Shown piece by piece: positions 42,515 to 52,434 of a stretch of 64,000 bases of DNA. The notes under the pieces were generated by a model that had not been told where the DNA came from, did no database searches, and saw only the letters and a list, made by a program, of their open reading frames with translations. This stretch comes from Pseudothermotoga hypogea DSM 11164 = NBRC 106472 (GTDB taxonomy: Bacteria > Thermotogota > Thermotogae > Thermotogales > DSM-5069). Each line of letters starts with the position of its first letter. The first letter of the stretch is position 1. The translations under genes and the position numbers were made by a program. The stretch covers positions 1,860,001 through 1,924,000 of the forward strand of contig NZ_CP007141.1 of the NCBI RefSeq assembly GCF_000816145.1, in the 5' to 3' direction.

Positions 42515-43179
42515 TGCACAACCTCCCTCGTCTCGAATCCAGGTATTCTCAACTTCTTCTCAACGAAGGTCAAGATTCTGTTTGCAAAGACCGTTAATGC
42601 AAGGTATATCCCGGCGCAGAGGAGGAATATCACCATGGGTTCGTAGGTTCGCGCGATGATGTAGCTTCCCTGTCTCAACAGCTCAACCACTCCGAGCGCG
42701 TAGGCCATGGAGGAGTCTTTCAAGACAACCGTGAGTTCGTTGGTCCAAGGAGCGATGGAGAAGCGAAGCGCTTGTGGAAAGACGATGTATCGAAAGGTCT
42801 GAAAGCGCGTCATGCCTATTGAGAGGGCCGCAACGGTCTGGCCCTTGCCCACGGAAAGGATTGCCCCACGAAAGATTTGGGACTGATAGGCAGAACTCCT
42901 CAACCCCAGTCCCAGAACGCAAGCCACGAAAGGATCGAGCCTCACACCAACTTCAGCTAAACCGTAAAAGATGAGCATCAAGAGGACCAACAATGGGATG
43001 CTCCTGAAGGTCTTTTCATATATGGAACAAACGAGGCGCGGTACACGCGCCCCATAGACCTGAAAGAAACTCACCGGGATGGCTATGACGAGCCCGAGCG
43101 CCAACCCCGCCAACGTCAGCTGGATCGTCACCAACGTACCCTTCAGGAGTATCGGTAAAGACTCGACGATCAATATCAA
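42511..43179 (-). CDS. Polar amino acid ABC transporter permease
   Basis: This second HisM/GlnP-family permease of 222 residues has the EAA loop AALSIGMTRFQTFRYIVFPQA and a basic tail EKKLRIPGFE. It is clearly related to the other permease in the operon, which suggests an old duplication. The TTG start has only a weak AAGGGA site 12 bases upstream; expression may depend on coupling with the binding-protein gene 31 bases upstream. Another TTG six bases further in is also possible. Confidence 0.9.
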   Translation of the reverse strand: MILIVESLPILLKGTLVTIQLTLAGLALGLVIAIPVSFFQVYGARVPRLVCSIYEKTFRSIPLLVLLMLIFYGLAEVGVRLDPFVACVLGLGLRSSAYQSQIFRGAILSVGKGQTVAALSIGMTRFQTFRYIVFPQALRFSIAPWTNELTVVLKDSSMAYALGVVELLRQGSYIIARTYEPMVIFLLCAGIYLALTVFANRILTFVEKKLRIPGFETREVVH

Positions 43180-43210
43180 GCTGTCTATCCCTTAACCCCC
43201 CACGCACTCC

Positions 43211-43936
43211 TCAAAAGTATTTGTCGATCAACTCGTTGATCTTGCCCGTTTCGATCAGAGTTTTCAAAGCTTGATTGATCTTGTCCAAAAGCTCCTTGTT
43301 ACCCTTTCTGACGGCTATACCGTACTGTTCTCCCGTTACAATGATGCCCACGACCTTCACAGGCTTCGTCGCGGCGAATCTGTTCGCAACCGGTGAATCC
43401 AAAACTATCGCGTCGATGTTACCGTTCAAAAGATCGCTGAGAGCAAGAATGAAGGTGTCGTACCTCTTCAAGTTTCGCTCAGGTAAAAGTCCTTTCTGGA
43501 CCAAGTTCTCCGTGCACCACAGATCACCCGTCGTACCTGTTTGAACACCTATTCTGTACTTTCCAAACAGCACTGTGATCGTGAAATCCGAATCTGCCTT
43601 CACGATTATGCTCTGATCTGCAGACCAGTAAGGCATCGAGAAATCCACGACCTTTTTCCTTTCTTCCGTTATCGTCATTGCCGCGGCAGCAACATCGATT
43701 TGGCCTGCCCTCAGAGCTGGTATGAGTGAATCAAAGCTCATGTCCACGAACTTCAGTTCGAAGCCTGCGATCTTGGCTATCTCGCGCATGAGGTCCATAT
43801 CGAAGCCGACGAACTGTCCGTTCTCGATGTACTCGAAGGGTGGAAAGTCTGCACTCGTTCCCACGGTGACGGTTCTGGCGAAGAGTACGAACGAAATCAG
43901 AAGAAGCACACTTAGAAACACCTTCACTTGTTTCAC
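43211..43936 (-). CDS. Polar amino acid ABC transporter substrate-binding protein
   Basis: This is an extracytoplasmic family 3 binding protein of 241 residues. A signal peptide (VKVFLSVLLLISFVLFA) is followed by TVGTSADFPPFEY, FVGFDMDLMREIAKIAG, the ligand-binding ALRAGQIDVAAAAMTIT and ERKKVVDFSMPYW. The conserved Arg and Asp contacts for an alpha-amino acid are likely present, but the exact amino acid cannot be told. The GTG start follows GGTGAGA. It heads the four-gene operon. Confidence 0.93.
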   Translation of the reverse strand: MKQVKVFLSVLLLISFVLFARTVTVGTSADFPPFEYIENGQFVGFDMDLMREIAKIAGFELKFVDMSFDSLIPALRAGQIDVAAAAMTITEERKKVVDFSMPYWSADQSIIVKADSDFTITVLFGKYRIGVQTGTTGDLWCTENLVQKGLLPERNLKRYDTFILALSDLLNGNIDAIVLDSPVANRFAATKPVKVVGIIVTGEQYGIAVRKGNKELLDKINQALKTLIETGKINELIDKYF

Positions 43937-43966
43937 GCTCTCACCTCTCCTTCATCTGTTAACCAA

Positions 43967-43997
43967 ATTATATCACCACGTCCATCACGAAGGTCAA
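43967..43997 (-). promoter_or_regulatory. Promoter of the amino acid transporter operon
   Basis: On the minus strand an extended -10 box TGATATAAT has its core TATAAT at 43967-43972. TTGACC (43992-43997) lies 19 bp upstream, longer than ideal, so the extended -10 probably carries most of the strength. Confidence 0.6.
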
Positions 43998-44142
43998 CCA
44001 CGCTCGTGCAAACGTTACAAGAACTGAGATCTTCGCAGAACATCTTTTTCATCACGCTGAATTCAGTATAAACGGGGGAACCTCACGAAGGAAACAAAGA
44101 TGTTTCTTTCAGCCGCTTTGGCCACCAGAAATCTTTGATCTT

Positions 44143-45585
44143 TCAACCTCCTGCAACGAGTGACGCAAAATCGTTCCACAGCTTTTTCAGACTCTCTTCT
44201 ATGAAAATCTTCGTCTCCTCGATCACGCGTTCACCCCTTCGAATGCGTTCTCGCAGTTTTTCAAGCATCTCTTCGATACTTTTTTCACCCGGCCCACCCA
44301 TCACCTGCCTGACTCGCACAAAGTTCTCCACCGAAAGCACCTCAGCGACCTTCGAGGGGCTCATTGTGAATCTCTTCCCCGTGAGCCTTTCAAAATTCTC
44401 CACCAATGAACCGTACCGCATGCCACTCTTGATGTACTCGGAGACTATCTGGTGCGCTTGGCGAAAACTGATTCGAAACTCTCTCACGAGATGATCGGCG
44501 AGTTCCGTCGCTGTGGAACCTGTGGAGAGTGAGAGTTCTTTGACTCTGTCTTCGTTCACGGTCATCTTCTCGATGATCTCCTTCGTCAGTTTCAAGGCTT
44601 GCTTCAAGACCTCGGCTCCATCCAAAAACTTGAACAAGACAAAATCTCCGTTCTCGTTAACGTCCTGGTACGGCGTGTTGAGAAAAGCAACCTCCACGGC
44701 ATTGAAGAATCCAAAAGAAACACTCGATCTTATCCTCAAATGTTCAAGGATAACAGGATTCCTCTTCTGTGGCATTATACTGCTGATCTGTACCAGTTCG
44801 TCAGGAAAGCTGAAGATACCAACCTCACAGGAAGCTTTATGAAGAACGTCTTGAGCAAACCTCGCCAGATCGATCGCAAGAACTTTGAGTGGATCAAGAG
44901 CCATGTTGATCCAGTTCGATGTGACGATCGCCCTGTAGGAATTTTCGATAGGCTCGAAGAAACCGAGATAATCACTCACGATCTCTCTGTCGATTCTGAA
45001 ACCTGTCGTCGTTATGGCGGCAGATCCCATGGGACAGAGGTTCACAACACGTGTGGCCAAGATCAATCCTTCCAGAACCTCCAGAGAATCGAAGGCCAGA
45101 GAGAGCAAATAATGTGCTAAGGTCGAAGGTTGGGCGGGTTGACCATGCGTGTACATGAGCAGGAATGTTCGAACGTTTTGTTCGGCCTTTTTTGATAGCC
45201 TTTCCACCAGATCGATCAATTCAGCCGCGATCTCCAGGAGCTTTTCGCGAACGCACATTCTGAAAATGGTTGCATCTATGTCGTTCCTGCTGCGCGCAGT
45301 GTGGAGGAAACCAGCCTTTTCAATACCTATCTTCTGCGATAACTTTCGCTCAATCAGAAAAACGAGGTCCTCTACGCCATCTGGTAATTTCTCATCGATC
45401 TTTTCATTTTCGAGCTCTGAAAGCGCCTGTGCAATCTCTACGACAAGCGATTTCGGTAGAATCTCAGTTTTCGCCAGCATGAGCAGGTGAGCCTCGTTGA
45501 TTCGAAAGTAATGGTTCAAGAGCTTCTTCCAGTTTTCGAAAGAGCTGTCCAGGACCGTTTCTTTGTAAACTCTCGAAAAACTCAC
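44143..45585 (-). CDS. Argininosuccinate lyase-like enzyme of the fumarase/aspartase superfamily
   Basis: This lyase of 480 residues has the superfamily signature SSIMPQKRNPVILEH near residue 270, with the catalytic serine loop. HTARSRNDIDATIFRM and THGQPAQPSTLAHYL are like those of argininosuccinate lyase. The length is close to ArgH. It is not beside argG or other arginine genes. It is the last gene of an operon with a CUT1 ABC transporter and an amidohydrolase, so it may cleave a different imported compound. Start and stop overlap with the amidohydrolase. After its stop a short open stretch (27 codons) continues without a clear start spacing. Confidence 0.82.
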   Translation of the reverse strand: MSFSRVYKETVLDSSFENWKKLLNHYFRINEAHLLMLAKTEILPKSLVVEIAQALSELENEKIDEKLPDGVEDLVFLIERKLSQKIGIEKAGFLHTARSRNDIDATIFRMCVREKLLEIAAELIDLVERLSKKAEQNVRTFLLMYTHGQPAQPSTLAHYLLSLAFDSLEVLEGLILATRVVNLCPMGSAAITTTGFRIDREIVSDYLGFFEPIENSYRAIVTSNWINMALDPLKVLAIDLARFAQDVLHKASCEVGIFSFPDELVQISSIMPQKRNPVILEHLRIRSSVSFGFFNAVEVAFLNTPYQDVNENGDFVLFKFLDGAEVLKQALKLTKEIIEKMTVNEDRVKELSLSTGSTATELADHLVREFRISFRQAHQIVSEYIKSGMRYGSLVENFERLTGKRFTMSPSKVAEVLSVENFVRVRQVMGGPGEKSIEEMLEKLRERIRRGERVIEETKIFIEESLKKLWNDFASLVAGG

Positions 45586-46457
45586 TTGACCATCTCCAAG
45601 ATGGTATTCATATTCTTGTATAGGACTTTTTCTATCTCCTCGTCACTGTAACCGACCTCGATCATCGCCCTCAGCTGTTCTTCCAGATAGACCTTCGCAA
45701 ATCCCCGTGGGAACCAACTCGAATCGGTACCGAAGATGATTCTGTCTGCACCAATGGTTTCTCTGAATTTCCTGAAGAGCGTCTGCAAAGTGACCTCGTA
45801 AGGCATCCATCTCATCCACTGGTTCGAGCCGCTCGTATCGATATACACGTTCGGACACGCCCAACAGAGGTTGAGCGTTTCGAACACGTAACCACACCCG
45901 AAGTGTGGCACGATGAATTTGATCCTCTTGAACTGCTTCGCAACGTCGTGTATGATCAACGGATTTATGTTAACGTGGTACGCGATCCCACCGGCTGCAC
46001 CCAAGATACCGAAGTGAATCAAAACGGGTATCTCGTGCGCGTTGGCAACCTCCCAAACGGGACACAGCGACCTGTCGTTCAGAGGCGTGTTGACCTTGGG
46101 TCCCAAGATTTTGTACCCCTTGAGCCCTTTTTCGATGCACCTTTCGAGCTCTTCCGCAGCACCTTCATTTGACGGATCGTGATGAGCATAACCAACGAAC
46201 CTGTCTGGATGACTCGCGACGAGTCTTATCATGTTCTCGTTACCGTTCGCTGTCACGAAGACGATCTTTTCTATGTTGTACTTCTGCGCTTCCGAGTACC
46301 ACAGTCTACAGAGTTCGTCGAAATCGTCTATCCGTTGTGGCTTGGGGAAATTCCACGCTTTCAACCATTTTTCCTTGTTTCTTTTCAACCATGGATCGTC
46401 TTCGGACTCTCTGACGAAATCCAGCGGGAAATGAACGTGTGAATCGATCAGTCTCAT
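45582..46457 (-). CDS. Amidohydrolase-family protein (COG2159 type)
   Basis: This metal-dependent hydrolase of 291 residues starts MRLIDSHVHFPLDF, the first metal motif. It continues with ANAHEIPVLIHFGI, FIVPHFGCGYVFETL and the late Asp in RIIFGTDSSWFPRGF, the usual TIM-barrel ligand order. COG2159 members include decarboxylases and lactonases acting on small acids. The second ATG is used because AAAGG is spaced eight bases from it. It overlaps the lyase gene by four bases, so the two enzymes probably act one after the other on the imported compound. Confidence 0.87.
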   Translation of the reverse strand: MRLIDSHVHFPLDFVRESEDDPWLKRNKEKWLKAWNFPKPQRIDDFDELCRLWYSEAQKYNIEKIVFVTANGNENMIRLVASHPDRFVGYAHHDPSNEGAAEELERCIEKGLKGYKILGPKVNTPLNDRSLCPVWEVANAHEIPVLIHFGILGAAGGIAYHVNINPLIIHDVAKQFKRIKFIVPHFGCGYVFETLNLCWACPNVYIDTSGSNQWMRWMPYEVTLQTLFRKFRETIGADRIIFGTDSSWFPRGFAKVYLEEQLRAMIEVGYSDEEIEKVLYKNMNTILEMVK

Positions 46458-46462
46458 CGATA

Positions 46463-47284
46463 TCATCCTTTCAGACCAGACAGCATTATGCCCCTGATGA
46501 TTTGCTTCTGGAAGATCAAAAAGACGATTATCAACGGGATCGTTGAAACTGTCGCTCCGGTCATGATCAGCTCCCAGTGCATCAGATTTTCACTCGAAAA
46601 GGTTGCCAAGCCAACAGGTAAGGTGTACATCCTGGGCTTTGAAACAACTATCAAAGGCCATAGGAACGCGTTCCAGTTGCCTATGAAATTCAAAATTGCA
46701 AGTGAAGCCAGAGCAGGTTTGACGAGTGGAAGGGCTACTCTCCAGAAAATTCCAAATTCAGATACTCCGTCGATCCTGGCGGCGTCCAAAAGATCGTCTG
46801 GTATCGTCTCCATGAACTGTTTCATGAGAAAAATCCCGAAGGCGGTGATCATACCAGGGAACATGATACCCCAGTAGGTATCTATCCAACCGAGCCTGGA
46901 CGACATCACGTACCACGGTATTATCAGCATCTCGGTGGGGATCATCAATGTGCTCAGGATGAACAGAAAGATGATGTTTCGTCCTGGAAAGCTGTACTTG
47001 GCTATCGTGTAGCCAACCAAAGAATCGAAGAACATCACAGAAAAGGTGGTCGACAGCGCGACAATCAAACTGTTGAGAAACCATCTCGGAAACAATGAAG
47101 CGCTCATTATCTTCTGGTAGTTAGCCAAGGTGGGAGACTTTGGAAACAGATAGGGCCTGTAGATCTCCCTGAACGGTTTCAAAGACGACAGAACCATCCA
47201 GAAGAAAGGGAAGATCATCACTATCGCCAGAGCAGTCAAAACGATGTAACTGACCAACTTTACCATTCTGTCGGATCTGGCCAT
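46463..47284 (-). CDS. CUT1 sugar ABC transporter permease (MalG type)
   Basis: This is a permease of 273 residues with six membrane helices and the EAA loop LLDAARIDGVSEFGIFWRVALPL near residue 180. GAGGTGGTGA precedes the ATG. It pairs with the MalF-type permease nine bases upstream. The amidohydrolase gene begins five bases after its stop codon. Confidence 0.92.
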   Translation of the reverse strand: MARSDRMVKLVSYIVLTALAIVMIFPFFWMVLSSLKPFREIYRPYLFPKSPTLANYQKIMSASLFPRWFLNSLIVALSTTFSVMFFDSLVGYTIAKYSFPGRNIIFLFILSTLMIPTEMLIIPWYVMSSRLGWIDTYWGIMFPGMITAFGIFLMKQFMETIPDDLLDAARIDGVSEFGIFWRVALPLVKPALASLAILNFIGNWNAFLWPLIVVSKPRMYTLPVGLATFSSENLMHWELIMTGATVSTIPLIIVFLIFQKQIIRGIMLSGLKG

Positions 47285-47293
47285 GTCACCACC

Positions 47294-48181
47294 TCAATAT
47301 TGAACTCTTCTGTTCAGTACTTTGAGCTGTAGTACAGTGATACTGAGTATCATGAGGAAGAGCACGACAGTCGCAGCTGCCGCTGTGCCCATGTCGAAGG
47401 ATTTGAAAGCCTTTTGGTAGATGTAGAGGACTAAGGGTAGTGTCGAGTTGAGCGGTCCGCCCGAGCCTTGATCGGTCATGTTGTATACCTGTGTGAATAT
47501 TCTCAGAAACATTATAGTCTCCATCACAGACAAAAACACTATCACTGGGTTCAGCAAGGGAATCGTTATCTTGAACAACAACTGTCTTCGATTTGCGCCG
47601 TCCACCCTTGCGGCCTCGAGGTATTCTTTTGGTATGTTTTGAAGCCCCGCAAGAAAGATGATCACACAATATCCGATCTCGACCCACACTGTCGTCGCCA
47701 CTATGGATGGCAATGCTTCCGTCGTACTCATAAGAAAATTTCTCGCTGGTAATCCTAGGAAGCTGAGAAAGTTGTTTATGACGCCGGTCGGTGGCTTTTG
47801 GTACATCCAACGCCAAACCCAACTCGTGGCAACGATCGGCGTTATGTACGGCATAACGTAGATTAGCCTGTAGAAACTTTGAAACTTTGTCACGTTGTTC
47901 AACAACAGCGCAAGTGCCAACGAGAGCACTATCACGCTTGGAACACCATAAAGAACGTACTTGAGCGTGTTGAAAAGACTGATCATGAATACCGGGTCCT
48001 TGAATATACCCACATAGTTCGATAACCCAACGAGTTTCCTGACGGGAGATATGATGTTCCAGTTGGTGAAGCTCATGTAAAATGCGGAAATCATCGGATA
48101 GAACCGTATGAAGGCGAAAAACAAAAGGGGTATCGAGAGAAAAAGGTACGCGGTCAGCACTTTCTTATGCCTCAACTTCAC
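47294..48181 (-). CDS. CUT1 sugar ABC transporter permease (MalF type)
   Basis: This is a permease of 295 residues with six membrane helices and the EAA loop YLEAARVDGANRRQLLFKITIPL. The GTG start follows GGGGTGAGATC directly. A frame open further upstream would run through a GC hairpin and has no ribosome site. No ATPase gene is in the operon, so a shared ATPase is needed. Confidence 0.92.
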   Translation of the reverse strand: MKLRHKKVLTAYLFLSIPLLFFAFIRFYPMISAFYMSFTNWNIISPVRKLVGLSNYVGIFKDPVFMISLFNTLKYVLYGVPSVIVLSLALALLLNNVTKFQSFYRLIYVMPYITPIVATSWVWRWMYQKPPTGVINNFLSFLGLPARNFLMSTTEALPSIVATTVWVEIGYCVIIFLAGLQNIPKEYLEAARVDGANRRQLLFKITIPLLNPVIVFLSVMETIMFLRIFTQVYNMTDQGSGGPLNSTLPLVLYIYQKAFKSFDMGTAAAATVVLFLMILSITVLQLKVLNRRVQY

Positions 48182-48196
48182 GATCTCACCCCAAAG

Positions 48197-48217
48197 GGGC
48201 GCGACCGAGTCGCGCCC
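48197..48217 (-). terminator. GC-rich hairpin between the binding-protein and permease genes
   Basis: A perfect 9-bp stem (GGGCGCGAC with GTCGCGCCC) closes a 3-base loop, directly after the binding-protein stop codon and just before the permease ribosome site. The minus strand lacks a long T tract, so it probably acts as an attenuator or mRNA stabiliser. Confidence 0.78.
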
Positions 48218-48222
48218 ACGTT

Positions 48223-49467
48223 TCACTTACCAACCGACTTCCAGAACTTGTCGAGAATCACTTGCTCCTCCTGTGCGGCCTCCCTGAAGGCTTGCTCGGG
48301 AGATACACCCTTGAGCCACACTTTGTCGACGGCGTCCATCATGACTTTTCTTTGAGCCGTTTCGTCCACGAAGAAGGTCGCATGTGCGTACTCGAGTCCT
48401 CTCAAGAACGGGCCGTATATCGGGTCGTTGTAGTATTTCTGAGCCACGGCAGGGTTAGCGGGAAGTTCTCCAACTTTCTCAAGCCACATCTCCATGACCT
48501 TTTCGCTCGCGAGGAACTTCAAGAACTTAATTGCAGCATCCAGTTTCTCTCCGGTGCAGTTCTTCGTGATCCCGTTCGCCCAGAAGGAAGCAAAGTTCGA
48601 TCTGATACCGTTGTGTTCGGGCAGTTCAGCTACACCGAAGTTTATACCAGCTTTCTTGAGTGCCGAGATTCTGAACGATCCATCGATGTTCATGGCTGCC
48701 GCTTGTGACGTGAAGGCAGTTATATCGTCGTTCATGAATCCTGGATAACCGACCTTGTGAACAGTTATGAGGTCGGTGTAGAACTTCAATGCTTGTGATA
48801 CTTCGTAGTACGTTACCTTTGTGTAGTCTTGGTTGTAAGGTGCTCCTCCAAACTGCCTGACGAGGACTTCCCTTATCCAATGATGGCCCTGCCCGGATGG
48901 CTGGGTCGCCAGACCGGCTTGAACTATGTTGCCCTGTTTGTCGTACTTGGTGAGCTTCTTCGCCATTTCTACCAGTTCTTGCAAGGTCCTTGGTGGCTTT
49001 TCAGGATCGAGTTTGGCTTCCTTGAAGAGATCTTTGTTCCAGAACAACGCGAGGCTTCTCACGGCTATGGGTATGGCGTATCTTTTACCCATGAACTCGA
49101 CACCTTTTGCCACGAACGGGAAGAAGTTTTTCTGGAAGTATTCATCGGAGAACTCGTTTTCTGGAAGTGGTTGCAGATAACCTGACGTGACGTACTTCGG
49201 TATCCATCCGTAGTAGAGATTCACGACATCTGGTCCGGTACCAGCCGGGACAGATGCCGCCACCTTTTCGTTGAAGGCTTCGTAAGGGAACGTCACGTGT
49301 TCGACCTCGATGTCTGGATAGAGTTTCTGAAATTCCTTGATGAGCTCGTCGATGGCTTTGACTTTCGTTTCGAAGTAGTACTGCCAGTAGACGATCTTCA
49401 CTTTGCCAAAGACTGAAACCGACAGAATGAGGATTACCACGAGAGCCGCCAGCAGAGACCTCTTCAC
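48223..49467 (-). CDS. CUT1 ABC transporter substrate-binding protein
   Basis: This extracytoplasmic family 1 binding protein of 414 residues has a signal peptide (RSLLAALVVILILSVSVFG). The mature part begins KVKIVYWQYYFETKVKAIDEL, with GTGPDVVNLYYGWIPKYV and the AFTSQAAAMNIDGSFRISAL segment typical of sugar receptors. The operon it heads encodes an amidohydrolase and a lyase and no glycosidase, so the ligand may be an amino sugar, uronate or other carbon-nitrogen compound. The GTG start follows GGGAGGTGG. Confidence 0.92.
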   Translation of the reverse strand: MKRSLLAALVVILILSVSVFGKVKIVYWQYYFETKVKAIDELIKEFQKLYPDIEVEHVTFPYEAFNEKVAASVPAGTGPDVVNLYYGWIPKYVTSGYLQPLPENEFSDEYFQKNFFPFVAKGVEFMGKRYAIPIAVRSLALFWNKDLFKEAKLDPEKPPRTLQELVEMAKKLTKYDKQGNIVQAGLATQPSGQGHHWIREVLVRQFGGAPYNQDYTKVTYYEVSQALKFYTDLITVHKVGYPGFMNDDITAFTSQAAAMNIDGSFRISALKKAGINFGVAELPEHNGIRSNFASFWANGITKNCTGEKLDAAIKFLKFLASEKVMEMWLEKVGELPANPAVAQKYYNDPIYGPFLRGLEYAHATFFVDETAQRKVMMDAVDKVWLKGVSPEQAFREAAQEEQVILDKFWKSVGK

Positions 49468-49561
49468 AACGCCACCTCCCTTTGGATTAGGTGGTACTCA
49501 GAGTGCGAGATTTGCAGAACTCCATCGAGATTTGGTTTGTTAAGCGACTTTACTAACACAA

Positions 49562-49590
49562 TGTTAAACTGCGAAAGACACACTGTCAAG
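49562..49590 (-). promoter_or_regulatory. Promoter of the CUT1-lyase operon
   Basis: A consensus -35 box TTGACA (49585-49590) and a -10 box TAACAT (49562-49567) are 17 bp apart on the minus strand. The predicted leader is about 85 bases. Confidence 0.75.
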
Positions 49591-49592
49591 TC

Positions 49593-49616
49593 GAGTCGTC
49601 AGTACTGTCGACTCGT
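49593..49616. promoter_or_regulatory. 24-bp near-perfect inverted repeat upstream of the CUT1 operon promoter
   Basis: CGAGTCGTCAGT faces ACTGTCGACTCG; 11 of 12 positions pair. It lies two bases upstream of the -35 box, where an activator, or a repressor that blocks the -35 region, would bind. The rest of the gap to the pullulanase gene at 49777 shows nothing else recognisable. Confidence 0.65.
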
Positions 49617-49776
49617 TCTTACCACTCGCTGACTGTCGTCGGTGATTAACATGAACGATCGACGTTTTTCTTCTGTTTTCTCCTTTTATCTTCTTGTTGC
49701 GTCATCAAAAGTTCAGTTAAACTTCAAAGCGAAAGGCTTATGAATCAGAACTTCTCGTTGCACTGGTTCAATCACT

Positions 49777-52302
49777 TCACTCCTTGAACATCACCAGCGC
49801 GCTGATCGGTTTGAGCTCGATCTTTCCAGCGAGCTTGTACAGAGCTTCCACACCCGCGCTTTCATCGTCCACCGCGACGTTCCATTCTCCTTCCGGCAGT
49901 TCGAATTCCACCGGTTGCACGTTGCCGTTGTAGATCACCAAGATCTCTTTCCAAGGATCGTCGTTTGCATGATCTTTCAACATGAACGCAACGACGCGCC
50001 TTGGTGCGTCCAAAAAAACCAGATGCTTTTTGATCTGCTCTGCATCTCTCATTCTGAAGGCGGGATGTGTTCTTCTGAGTTCTATCAAACCTTTATGGTA
50101 TTCGAACACGTCTATGAACTGCGCCTTCCTTCCGTAATCGAGCGCGTTCAAAGAGATCGGGGCGTTGTAAGAGTTGTCGTTGAAGTTCTTCGTTCTGCAG
50201 AAGTCTTGACCCGCGTGGAGGAACGGAACGCCTTGGCTCGTCAGAAGGATGACTCCGGCGAGTTCTTGCGCGTTCTTGAGCTCTTCTTCCGTCCAAGTCC
50301 TCGTTCTGTCGGCCTTCGCGGCAAGGTAATTTTTGTCCCAAAGCGTGTGGTTGTCGTGACATTCAGCGTAGTTTATGGTCTGCTCGGGTGAAGATGCGAA
50401 GTCTTTGATCGTTCCACCGTAATCTATACTTCCCACGACACCGCGCTTCAATCTCGTCTCGGCACCGATCGTTCCAAGCACGAAGCCTTTCACCGTTGGA
50501 TTGAACACAGAACCACGGATCGCATCTCTGATGGAATCGTTGAACACTGCGATTTTCGCATCTCCAAGATGATGTTTTCCAAACCTCGGCTGTGTACCCC
50601 AGCCACCCCAAGGCTCACCGTAGATGATCACGTTTGGATTGATCTCTCTCAGAGTTTTTTCGACCAAAAGCATCGTCTGCTTGTCTATCAAACCCATCTG
50701 GTCGAAGCGAAAACCATCCACGTGGAATTCCTTCGTCCAATAGACCACCGTGTCGACTATGAGTCTTCTCATCATCAACCTTTCGCTCGCCGTGGTGTTT
50801 CCAACGCCACTCTCGTTGACGTACTGTCCCGTTTTGTCCACGCGGTAGTAATAGTAAGGCACGGCCTGATCCAGCGGTGAAAGGTCACCTACACCGTAGG
50901 TGTGCGGGAATACCACGTCCAAGATCACGCCGATGTTGTTCCTGTGGAAGGCCTGAACCATCCTTTTGAACTCTTTTATTCGCTCAGCTGGATCGAACGG
51001 ATTCAAACTGTACATGCCTTCCACTGCCATGTAGAGGTACGGATCATAACCCCAGTTGTAGTGGTTTTCGAAGTCTCTGTTGATCTCATCTCCAGTGTAG
51101 AAATCGTTCACAGGCAGGATGTGAACGTGCGTCACACCGAGTTCTTTGATGTGATCCAACCCAGTGGTGACGCCGTTTGGACCTCTCGTGCCTTCCTCTA
51201 TCAAACCGAGGTAACTGCATTTGTTTTTCACACCACTCGTTGGAGAACCTGTCATGTCGGCTACGTGTATCTCGTAGATGATCGCATCCACGTACGAATC
51301 GAGCTTCACCCAAGTGTCTTTCTCCCAATCAGAAGGATTAGTCTTTTGAAAGTCTACGATCGCGCTGTAGCGACTCTTCACAGAAACAGCTTTTGAATAC
51401 GGATCGACCGATTCTCTTTCTTTGCCGTAATTGAAGTATCTGTATCTGTAGAGCCAGCCTTCGAGGTCTCCCTCCAGCTTGGCATACCAAGAGCCTTTTT
51501 CGAGTCTCTGCATGTCCACGATCAAGTCTGGCTCTTCCTTTTCATCCTTGTAGAGCAAAAGCTTCACCCATTTGCTCACGGGTGACCAAACGTAAAACTC
51601 GCTGAACTGAGGTGTGTAGAAACAACCCAACGGACCGTCGTAGTAGAGTTGGTCCAAAACCTCGATCGCGTACACCCTCGCAGGCTTGAAACCTTCCACG
51701 TGCAAGAAGATGTCCCTCGAGAGGTCTTCTTCACTGAGTGGTTCTGCCAGATTCACCAAGAAGTGTCTGGTTCTGGTTATATCGGTTGGATCGGCTTTTT
51801 CTAAACTTGCAAGTTTCACCTCTCTTTCATCGACGAAGAGCTTCACCCTGTCGAGATAGGTTTTCGTTTCGATCGGATTGGTGGCGTAGGCTTCTATCGT
51901 CGAAAAGTCTTTGAGTCTTGCAAAGAAAATTCTTGGACTCGTGTCCGGCCTTTGTTTGAAAATCTCCTCCACCCCCTGCAGGATCCAGACTTCAGCGAAG
52001 TTATTCTCGATCTCTATGAACCTGTCCTTTGCGACATCTTTGGCTTCCCACTCTTTGAGTCTGACGATGATTCCGACCTTTGTCAAGTCCATGTCCAGAA
52101 CGACCGTAGCTTTGAGGCCAAAATCGTCGGCCTCGGTGAATTGGTAGGCTTTCCCTTCTTGTCCTATCGGCTCAACGGGCCAGATCCAGAGGTTCCAACC
52201 TTCGTAGTTTCCATCGAACCTGTGGTAGTGAACAACGATCGTGGTGGCTGAAAAGAGGACGGTCACGTAAAGAGCAAGTATGATCGAAAAGATCTTTCGC
52301 AT
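49777..52302 (-). CDS. pulA: Pullulanase type I, secreted or surface (GH13_14)
   Basis: This debranching enzyme of 841 residues hydrolyses alpha-1,6 bonds in pullulan and branched starch. It has a signal peptide ([17 protein letters not shown]), a CBM41-like starch-binding domain (~20-110, with [17 protein letters not shown]) and a CBM48-like domain near 225-320. The GH13 barrel has the pullulanase signature [11 protein letters not shown], the nucleophile in [10 protein letters not shown], the acid in [11 protein letters not shown] and HDNHTLWD. It works outside the cytoplasm; the maltosyltransferase elsewhere in this window would act on the products inside. Confidence 0.95.
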   Translation of the reverse strand: MRKIFSIILALYVTVLFSATTIVVHYHRFDGNYEGWNLWIWPVEPIGQEGKAYQFTEADDFGLKATVVLDMDLTKVGIIVRLKEWEAKDVAKDRFIEIENNFAEVWILQGVEEIFKQRPDTSPRIFFARLKDFSTIEAYATNPIETKTYLDRVKLFVDEREVKLASLEKADPTDITRTRHFLVNLAEPLSEEDLSRDIFLHVEGFKPARVYAIEVLDQLYYDGPLGCFYTPQFSEFYVWSPVSKWVKLLLYKDEKEEPDLIVDMQRLEKGSWYAKLEGDLEGWLYRYRYFNYGKERESVDPYSKAVSVKSRYSAIVDFQKTNPSDWEKDTWVKLDSYVDAIIYEIHVADMTGSPTSGVKNKCSYLGLIEEGTRGPNGVTTGLDHIKELGVTHVHILPVNDFYTGDEINRDFENHYNWGYDPYLYMAVEGMYSLNPFDPAERIKEFKRMVQAFHRNNIGVILDVVFPHTYGVGDLSPLDQAVPYYYYRVDKTGQYVNESGVGNTTASERLMMRRLIVDTVVYWTKEFHVDGFRFDQMGLIDKQTMLLVEKTLREINPNVIIYGEPWGGWGTQPRFGKHHLGDAKIAVFNDSIRDAIRGSVFNPTVKGFVLGTIGAETRLKRGVVGSIDYGGTIKDFASSPEQTINYAECHDNHTLWDKNYLAAKADRTRTWTEEELKNAQELAGVILLTSQGVPFLHAGQDFCRTKNFNDNSYNAPISLNALDYGRKAQFIDVFEYHKGLIELRRTHPAFRMRDAEQIKKHLVFLDAPRRVVAFMLKDHANDDPWKEILVIYNGNVQPVEFELPEGEWNVAVDDESAGVEALYKLAGKIELKPISALVMFKE

Positions 52303-52434
52303 TAGATCACCCCCAAGTTCATTCTATCCAATTCGGCTTGCGAATTCACAACGGACAGAGCATGAGTGTTGACGATTCAGCGATGATCGCCAGATGTCAC
52401 AAGGGTTACAACTGAAAATTCATTCGGAGCGAGT

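Noticed and set aside
41726-42646. A 306-residue plus-strand open frame
   Set aside because: It is a shadow of the amino acid transporter ATPase and permease, which carry all expected motifs.
44026-44142. Short open stretch of 27 codons after the lyase gene
   Set aside because: It has a GGAGG only directly at the TTG, with no spacing, and is too short to support as a gene.
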